This document shows, piece by piece, positions 56,574 through 64,000 of a stretch of DNA of 64,000 nt. Position 1 is the first letter of the stretch. Each line of letters opens with the position of its first letter. A program made the translations under genes and the position numbers. The notes under the pieces are model-generated. The model searched no databases and was not told the origin of the DNA. It saw only the letters and a program-made list of their open reading frames with translations. The stretch is from Streptomyces barringtoniae. Lineage in GTDB: Bacteria > Actinomycetota > Actinomycetes > Streptomycetales > Streptomycetaceae. The DNA lies in assembly GCF_020819595.1 (NCBI RefSeq), contig NZ_JAJHNP010000025.1, positions 62,001 through 126,000 of the forward strand, given 5' to 3'.

Positions 56574-58219
56574 GCACAACAGCCGTCCACAGCCTGTGGA
56601 CAACCGCGGCCGACCCGATCGCGAAGATCCCGGCACCGAAGATCGAATACGGACAATTGTCGCCGACGCTGATCGTGGTCGGTGCGGCGCTGATCGGCGT
56701 GCTGATCGAGGCGTTCCTTCCGCGCAAGTCCCGCTACTACGCGCAGGTGTTCGTATCCGTCGTAGCCCTCTGCGCCGCCTTCGCCGCGGTGGTCGCGCTG
56801 GCGGCCGACGGCTACGGCACCACCAAGGCGCACATCGCGGCCATGGGGGCGATCGCGGTCGACGGCCCGGCCCTGTTCCTGCAGGGCACGATCCTGCTGG
56901 CCGGTCTCGTCGGCCTCTTCACCTTCGCCGAGCGGCGCCTCGACCCGGCCGCGCACGGCAACCGCGTCGACTCCTTCGCCGCGCAGGCCGCCTCCGTACC
57001 GGGCAGCGACAGCGAGAAAGCTGCGGTGAAGGCGGGATTCACCACCACGGAGGCCTTCCCGCTCCTCCTCTTCGCGATCGCCGGCATGCTGGTGTTCCCC
57101 TCGGCCAACGACCTGCTGACCCTGTTCGTGGCCCTGGAGGTCTTCTCCCTGCCGCTGTACCTGCTGTGCGCGCTGGCCCGCCGCAAGCGGCTGATGTCGC
57201 AGGAAGCAGCGGTCAAGTACTTCCTGCTCGGCGCGTTCGCCTCGGCGTTCACACTGTTCGGCATCGCCCTGCTGTACGGCTACGCGGGTTCGGTGTCGTA
57301 CGCGCGTATCGCCCAGGTCGTCGACGGCACGGTCACCAACGTCGACCCGGCGCTCGCCAACACCATGGGCAACGACGCACTGCTGCTCCTCGGCAGCGCC
57401 CTGATCGTGATGGGCCTGCTGTTCAAGGTGGGCGCGGTGCCGTTCCACATGTGGACGCCGGACGTCTACCAGGGCGCGCCGACGCCCGTGACCGGCTTCA
57501 TGGCGGCGGCGACGAAGGTGGCCGCGTTCGGCGCGCTGCTGCGTCTTCTGTACGTCGTCCTGCCCGGGATGCGCTGGGACTGGCGGCCGGTCATGTGGGC
57601 GGTGGCGATCATCACGATGCTCGGCGGCGCGATCATCGCGATCACGCAGACCGACATCAAGCGGCTGCTGGCGTACTCGTCCATCGCGCACGCCGGATTC
57701 ATCCTCGCGGGTGTCATCGCCACGTCGAAGGACGGCGTGTCGTCCGTCCTCTTCTACCTGGCGGGCTACTCGTTCGTGACCATCGGCGCCTTCGCGGTGG
57801 TCACGCTGGTGCGAGACGCGGGCGGCGAAGCGACCCACCTGTCCAAGTGGGCGGGACTCGGCCGCCGCTCCCCGCTGGTGGCGGCAGTCTTCGCGGTGTT
57901 CCTGCTTGCCTTCGCCGGCATCCCGCTGACCTCCGGCTTCGCCGGGAAGTTCGCCGTGTTCAAGGCGGCGGCGGACGGCGGCGCGGCCCCGTTGGTCGTG
58001 GTCGGTGTGATCTCCTCGGCGATCGCCGCGTTCTTCTACATCCGCGTGATCGTCCTGATGTTCTTCAGCGAGCCTAGGCCGGAGGGCCCGACCGTGGCCG
58101 TCCCGTCCCCGCTGACCACGGCGGCGATCGCCGTGGGCGTGGCGGTGACGCTGGTGCTCGGTGTGGCGCCGCAGTACTTCCTGGACCTGGCGAGCCAGGC
58201 CGGGGTGTTCGTGCGCTGA
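56570..58219 (+). CDS. nuoN: NADH-quinone oxidoreductase subunit N
   Basis: A 549-residue proton-pumping subunit with about 14 helices. Signatures: FVALEVFSLPLYLLCAL, MGLLFKVGAVPFHMWTPDVYQGAPTPVTGFMAAATKV and IKRLLAYSSIAHAGFILAG. A 40-residue hydrophilic loop around residues 125-160 is typical of actinobacterial NuoN. Last gene of the operon; a very strong terminator follows 20 bases later. Confidence 0.96.
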   Translation: MSTTAVHSLWTTAADPIAKIPAPKIEYGQLSPTLIVVGAALIGVLIEAFLPRKSRYYAQVFVSVVALCAAFAAVVALAADGYGTTKAHIAAMGAIAVDGPALFLQGTILLAGLVGLFTFAERRLDPAAHGNRVDSFAAQAASVPGSDSEKAAVKAGFTTTEAFPLLLFAIAGMLVFPSANDLLTLFVALEVFSLPLYLLCALARRKRLMSQEAAVKYFLLGAFASAFTLFGIALLYGYAGSVSYARIAQVVDGTVTNVDPALANTMGNDALLLLGSALIVMGLLFKVGAVPFHMWTPDVYQGAPTPVTGFMAAATKVAAFGALLRLLYVVLPGMRWDWRPVMWAVAIITMLGGAIIAITQTDIKRLLAYSSIAHAGFILAGVIATSKDGVSSVLFYLAGYSFVTIGAFAVVTLVRDAGGEATHLSKWAGLGRRSPLVAAVFAVFLLAFAGIPLTSGFAGKFAVFKAAADGGAAPLVVVGVISSAIAAFFYIRVIVLMFFSEPRPEGPTVAVPSPLTTAAIAVGVAVTLVLGVAPQYFLDLASQAGVFVR

Positions 58220-58238
58220 CGCCCGCCTTAGCAGGACG

Positions 58239-58281
58239 CCGCTGCCCGGCACCCTCGTATCAGGAGGGTGCCGGGCAGCGG
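58239..58281 (+). terminator. Strong terminator of the nuo operon
   Basis: An 18-bp perfect stem: arms 58239-58256 (CCGCTGCCCGGCACCCTC) and 58264-58281, with a 7-base loop GTATCAG. No U-tract follows. The stem is among the strongest possible and lies between nuoN and recQ. Confidence 0.92.
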
Positions 58282-58433
58282 TGTGTCTGCGGGCTTGCTT
58301 CCGCGGTCACTGGCGACCGAGGGGCCTCGCAGAGACAAGGTCGCGTATAGCTGGCTGCCTCACGTCAGCGGGCGATTACGCAGAAGAACGGACCAAGCCT
58401 GTGGATAACTCCGAGGCTGTCGGTCCGGACCCC

Positions 58434-58439
58434 TATCGT
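58434..58439 (+). promoter_or_regulatory. Possible -10 of recQ
   Basis: TATCGT fits the -10 consensus and would start transcription near 58446, about 45 bases before the ATG at 58491. It limits the recQ start to downstream of this point. Confidence 0.35.
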
Positions 58440-58490
58440 GGAGGCAGTGGTCGAGGAACGACACACGGGGGAGCGACGGGGGACAGGACA

Positions 58491-60479
<1,989 letters not shown>

Positions 60480-60490
60480 CCCGGTCCGGA

Positions 60491-60511
60491 GCGACAGGCG
60501 GGGAGTGTCGC
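60491..60511. terminator. Small hairpin between converging recQ and flavoprotein genes
   Basis: GCGACA (60491-60496) pairs with TGTCGC (60506-60511) around a 9-base G-rich loop. The 3' ends of the two genes meet here, so a shared weak terminator is plausible. Confidence 0.4.
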
Positions 60512-60513
60512 CG

Positions 60514-63279
60514 TCACAGACCCCGAGCCGCGTACGCCCTGACGTCCGCGTCCGTGTCGGCCCTGGCCGTGGTGAGGGCCGCACGGGCCTCCTCGGCGGC
60601 TCGGTGCCGGGTCAGGGCGAGCACCGCCGCCTTGCGCACGTCGGCGTTGGGGTCGGCCAGCGCCTTGGCCAGGGCGGGGACGGCGGTCCCGATGGGCGCT
60701 GCCGACAGCGCGGTGGCGGCGCCGGAGCGGACCTGCCAGGCCGGGTCGGACAGCGCGGCGACGGCGCGGCCGGCGAGCGGGCCAGGACAGCCGGTGCCGG
60801 CCAGCGCGGTGAACGCGGCCCCGCGCACCAGGGCATCGCTGTCCTCGGTGAGCCGGTCAAGGGCGGTGGCCAGCAGCTCCCGGTCGGCTGCGGTCGGGGA
60901 CGCCGAGCCGACGGCAGCCAGGGCCTTGGCCACGGTGACCCGGACCTCCCGGGAGGGATCGTTCGCGGCACGCGCCAGCGGTCCGACCGCGTCGACGGAG
61001 ACCAGCGCTCGTACGGCCTCGGTACGCACGGTGATGTCCGGGTCGTCCAGCGCCGCCGCGAACACCCCGGCCTCGCCGAGCCGCAGGGCGCGCAGCACGT
61101 CGAGGGCGGCGGCGCGGACCACGGGGTCAACCGAGGCGAGCGCGCCGGTGAGGATGGTGCCCAGGGCGGGTTCGGATGGCAGGGTCTCGACCAGCTCGCG
61201 CAGCGAGGCAGCGGCGGCCGCGCGTACCTCGGCGTCGGGATCGGACAGGGCGCCGGCCAGGGCCTGTCCGGTGCCTGGCGGCAGGGTCTCGGTGAGAACC
61301 GAGACGGCCGTACGGCGGACGGCGGGGTCCGGGTCGGTCAAGTAGGGCTCCACCAGGGCGAGTTCGGGTTCCGCCTCTGCCAGCTCCAGCAGTTCCAGGA
61401 GCCGGGGTGAGGCGACGCCCGGCGCGTCGGCCTGATCGGCCGGGGCGGTGGCACGCGCGGACGTCGGTCCGGCCGCGACCGGCGCCACCTCACGCGGCCC
61501 GGCCGTGGCCACGTGCTCCGGACTGACCTCGCCCAGTTTCCGGGAGGGACCGCCGACCGGCGCGAACTCCCCGACCGGAACCAGGTACGGAGCCACGGGG
61601 CGGGCCGTGAACTCCATGGCACCAGAGGGGGACTTGTGCAGATCGAGATGGTGGAACCAGGAGACGTCGTCGCGGACGGGGTGGTCGAGGCGGTCGTGGT
61701 AGAGGCCCCAGCGGGACTCTGTGCGGGCGAGAGAGGCGCGGGCGGCCATCTCGGCGCAGTCGCGGATGAACGTGACCTCGGCGCAGCGCATCAGTTCGTG
61801 CGGGGTGCGGGCGCCCATGGCGGCGATGTCGGCGCGCATCCGCTCGAAGGCCTCCAGGGCGAGCGAGAGCCGGGCGCCGGACTTCGGCGGTGCCACGTAA
61901 TCGTTCACGAAACGGCGCAGCTTGTACTCGACCTGGGCCTGCGGCGGGCCGTCGGGGTTGCGCAGCGGGCGGTAGATCAGCTCGTGCGCCTCACGTACCT
62001 GGTCCGCGGGAAGTTCACCCTCGTAGGCCGTGTACTGGGCGGCGTCCGCGCCCGCGAGGTCGCCGAAGACGAAGGCGCCGATCATGTAGTTGTGCGGGAC
62101 GCAGGCGAGGTCGCCGGCGGCGTACAGGCGGGGGACGGTCGTGCGGGCGTGGTCGTCGACGCGGACGCCGGAAGCGGAGTGGCCGCCGCACAGGCCGATC
62201 TCGGAGATGTGCATCTCGACGTCGTGGGTGCGGTAGTCGTGTCCGCGGCCGGCGTGGAAGGTGCCTCGGGTGGGCCGCTCGGTGGAGTGCAGGATCGACT
62301 CCAGCGCGGAGACCGACTCCTCCGGGAGGTGGCTGAGTTTGAGGTAGACCGGGCCGCGGTCGCTGGCGACCTCGGCGGCGAACTCGGCCATCATCTGCCC
62401 CGACCAGTAGTCGGAGTCGACGAACCGCTCGCCGTGCCGGTTGACCTGGTAGCCGCCGAAGGGATTGGCGACGTAGGCGCAGGCCGGTCCGTTGTAGTCC
62501 TTGATCAGAGGGTTGATCTGGAAGCACTCGATACCGGTCAGCTCGGCGCCCGCGTGGTAGGCCATGGCGTACCCGTCACCGGCGTTGGTGGGGTTCTCGT
62601 AGGTGCCGTAGAGGTAGCCGGAGGCGGGCAGGCCGAGCCGGCCGCAGGCGCCGGTGGCGAGGATGACGGCGCCCGCGCGCACGGTGACGAAGGCGCCGGT
62701 GCGGGTGTGGAAGCCGGCAGCGCCCACGGCCCGCCCCTCCGCGGTCAGGACCCGGACCGGCATCACCCGGTTCTCGATCCGGATCCGCTCCCGCATCTCG
62801 CGCCGCCTGAGCTGCCGGTACAGGACCTTTTTGACGTCCTTGCCCTCTGGCATGGGCAGTACGTACGAGCCGGAGCGATGCACCTGGCGCACCGCGTACT
62901 CACCGTGCTCGTCCTTCTCGAACTTGACGCCGTACGACTCCAGCCGCTGCACCATGGCGAAGCCGCGGGTGGCGGTCTGGCGGACGGTGGACTGGTCCAC
63001 GATGCCGTCGTTGGCGCGGGTGATCTCGGCGACGTAGTCGTCGGGTTCGGCACGGCCGGGGACGACCGCGTTGTTGACGCCGTCCATCCCCATGGCGAGC
63101 GCGCCGGAGTGACGGACGTGGGCCTTCTCCAGCAGCAGGACGTTCGCGCCGCGCTCGGCGGCGGTCAGGGCGGCCATGGTGCCGGCGGTGCCGCCGCCGA
63201 TGACGAGGACGTCGCAGGTCAGCTCCTCGGCGTCGGTGACGGCGGGGAGCTCCGGGGGAGTGGTGGCGGGGGTGGTCAC
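60514..63279 (-). CDS. Succinate dehydrogenase/fumarate reductase-type flavoprotein fused to HEAT repeats
   Basis: A 921-residue protein in two parts. Residues about 20-600 are a fumarate-reductase/adenylylsulfate-reductase-type flavoprotein: CDVLVIGGGTAGTMAALTAAERGANVLLLEK (FAD fold), RHSGALAMGMDGVNN, LYAAGDLACVPHNYMIGAFVFGDLAGADAA and a C-terminal cap with ESRWGLYHDRLDHP. After a Pro/Ala linker (about 600-650), nine HEAT-like units of about 30 residues follow, each with a DPDxxVR-type turn. It probably works with a ferredoxin partner in oxidation or reduction of an organic or sulfur compound. It is 11 bases downstream of an ABC ATPase of the sulfonate/nitrate class. Confidence 0.85.
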   Translation of the reverse strand: MTTPATTPPELPAVTDAEELTCDVLVIGGGTAGTMAALTAAERGANVLLLEKAHVRHSGALAMGMDGVNNAVVPGRAEPDDYVAEITRANDGIVDQSTVRQTATRGFAMVQRLESYGVKFEKDEHGEYAVRQVHRSGSYVLPMPEGKDVKKVLYRQLRRREMRERIRIENRVMPVRVLTAEGRAVGAAGFHTRTGAFVTVRAGAVILATGACGRLGLPASGYLYGTYENPTNAGDGYAMAYHAGAELTGIECFQINPLIKDYNGPACAYVANPFGGYQVNRHGERFVDSDYWSGQMMAEFAAEVASDRGPVYLKLSHLPEESVSALESILHSTERPTRGTFHAGRGHDYRTHDVEMHISEIGLCGGHSASGVRVDDHARTTVPRLYAAGDLACVPHNYMIGAFVFGDLAGADAAQYTAYEGELPADQVREAHELIYRPLRNPDGPPQAQVEYKLRRFVNDYVAPPKSGARLSLALEAFERMRADIAAMGARTPHELMRCAEVTFIRDCAEMAARASLARTESRWGLYHDRLDHPVRDDVSWFHHLDLHKSPSGAMEFTARPVAPYLVPVGEFAPVGGPSRKLGEVSPEHVATAGPREVAPVAAGPTSARATAPADQADAPGVASPRLLELLELAEAEPELALVEPYLTDPDPAVRRTAVSVLTETLPPGTGQALAGALSDPDAEVRAAAAASLRELVETLPSEPALGTILTGALASVDPVVRAAALDVLRALRLGEAGVFAAALDDPDITVRTEAVRALVSVDAVGPLARAANDPSREVRVTVAKALAAVGSASPTAADRELLATALDRLTEDSDALVRGAAFTALAGTGCPGPLAGRAVAALSDPAWQVRSGAATALSAAPIGTAVPALAKALADPNADVRKAAVLALTRHRAAEEARAALTTARADTDADVRAYAARGL

Positions 63280-63290
63280 CGGGGTGCCTT

Positions 63291-64000
63291 TCAGGTGCCG
63301 AGCGAGGTGAGGATGTCGCGGCGCAGGGCCACGCGGGCCGGGTCGTCCACGGCCCCGCGGTCGCGCGGCCCGGGCACGTCCCGTACGGCGGCCACCCGGC
63401 CCGAGCCGAGCAGGGCCACTCGGTCGCCGAGGAAGAGGGCCTCGTCGACGTCGTGCGTGACGAAGACGACGGTCGCACCCGTCCCGCGCAACACCTCGAC
63501 CAGCAGGTCCTGCATGCCGGAGCGGGTCTGGGCGTCGAGGGCACCGAAGGGCTCGTCCATGAGGACGGCGCGTGGGCTGTCGGCCAGCGCGCGAGCCAAC
63601 TGGGCGCGCTGGCGCTGCCCGCCGGACACCCGGTGCGGCAACTGCCCGGCCTGCGCGCTGAGCCCGACGCGGGCGAGCCAGGACTCGGCCCGGGAACGGC
63701 GTTCGGAGCGCGGTACGCCGCTGATGGCGAGGGGCAGTTCGACGTTCCCGCGCAAGGTCCGCCAGGGCAGCAGCGCGTCCTCCTGGAAGACCAGTGCGCG
63801 GTCGGCCGAGGGTTCTGTCAGCGGCACCCCGTCCACCTCGGCGGCACCGCCCAGCGGAGGCAGCAGCCCGGCGAGGGTGCGCAGCAGCGTGGACTTGCCG
63901 CAGCCGGAGGGGCCGACGACGGTGAGGATCTCGCCCGGGGAGACATCCAGGTCGACGTCGTACAGCACCGGCGCGTCCGGGCGGCCGAGCACGGCGGAAC
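63291..64000 (-). CDS. ABC transporter ATP-binding protein, sulfonate/nitrate/taurine type (partial)
   Basis: At least 236 residues; the 5' end lies beyond the window and the reading frame stays open to the edge. Walker A is GPSGCGKSTLL, Q-loop FQEDALLPWRTL, signature VSGGQRQRAQLARAL, Walker B VLMDEPFGALD and the H-loop THDVDEAL. The sequence is close to the SsuB/TauB/NrtD class that energises uptake of sulfonates, nitrate or similar anions. The stop is 11 bases before the flavoprotein start, suggesting one operon that imports and then oxidises or reduces the substrate. Confidence 0.9.
   Translation of the reverse strand, partial: SAVLGRPDAPVLYDVDLDVSPGEILTVVGPSGCGKSTLLRTLAGLLPPLGGAAEVDGVPLTEPSADRALVFQEDALLPWRTLRGNVELPLAISGVPRSERRSRAESWLARVGLSAQAGQLPHRVSGGQRQRAQLARALADSPRAVLMDEPFGALDAQTRSGMQDLLVEVLRGTGATVVFVTHDVDEALFLGDRVALLGSGRVAAVRDVPGPRDRGAVDDPARVALRRDILTSLGT

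Overview
The window is high-GC actinobacterial chromosome, almost certainly Streptomyces. The reasons are strong third-position G/C bias, GTG starts, Tat and lipoprotein signals, the futalosine menaquinone pathway, DUF6232 and DUF4229 proteins, and a gene order that from memory matches the stretch of the S. coelicolor chromosome running from cytochrome c maturation genes through mqn genes to nuoA-N. No phage, intact IS, rRNA, tRNA or CRISPR array was recognised. Most of the window is conserved core chromosome with a few accessory or decaying patches.

Layout. 1-5998: tail of a histidine phosphatase, a Tat/lipobox deacetylase-like protein, and the System II cytochrome c maturation operon (TlpA-like thioredoxin, CcdA, ResB, CcsB). 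6024-14331: accessory genes: an SRPBCC protein; a minus-strand group of a fungal-type cytosine-deaminase-like protein, a non-heme iron oxygenase and a free-standing condensation-domain protein; an overlapping DUF6232 gene pair that shares a glycine-rich motif; a quinone oxidoreductase/ArsR divergon; a DMT transporter convergent with a LysR gene. 14407-19243: menaquinone genes (UbiD, MqnP, UbiX, an Lrp regulator, MqnE). 19300-28890: UdgX, GNAT, DUF4229, TetR, a MaoC / acyl-CoA synthetase divergon with shared operator-like sites, LysR, a methyltransferase, a SapA-like secreted protein, AzlCD and an XRE-cupin regulator. 29032-40439: cold shock protein, mqnA, a Ser/Thr kinase, a prepilin peptidase, mqnC with a degenerate amidohydrolase-like neighbour, two decayed pseudogenes meeting at one junction, menG, a lone PASTA protein, a GNAT gene broken by a stop codon, a geranylgeranyl reductase and a peptide deformylase. 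40601-58281: an NlpC/P60 hydrolase, a 750-bp control region with a Rex-like operator, and the complete nuoA-N operon ending in an 18-bp-stem terminator. 58491-64000: RecQ, and on the minus strand a flavoprotein fused to HEAT repeats behind a sulfonate/nitrate-type ABC ATPase cut by the window edge.

How it works together. The core is a respiratory neighbourhood: heme attachment to c-type cytochromes, menaquinone synthesis (mqnA, mqnC, mqnE, the UbiD/UbiA/UbiX trio, menG and a reductase likely to saturate the isoprenoid tail), and complex I that reduces that quinone. mqnB and mqnD are not in this window.

Best candidates for new biology: the DUF6232 pair sharing a duplicated motif, the deaminase-oxygenase pair, alternative hairpins before the condensation gene, the degenerate amidohydrolase beside mqnC, the flavoprotein-HEAT fusion, and the deletion scar at about 36.12 kb. 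All functional statements come from reading the sequence and from family knowledge; no database search was run.
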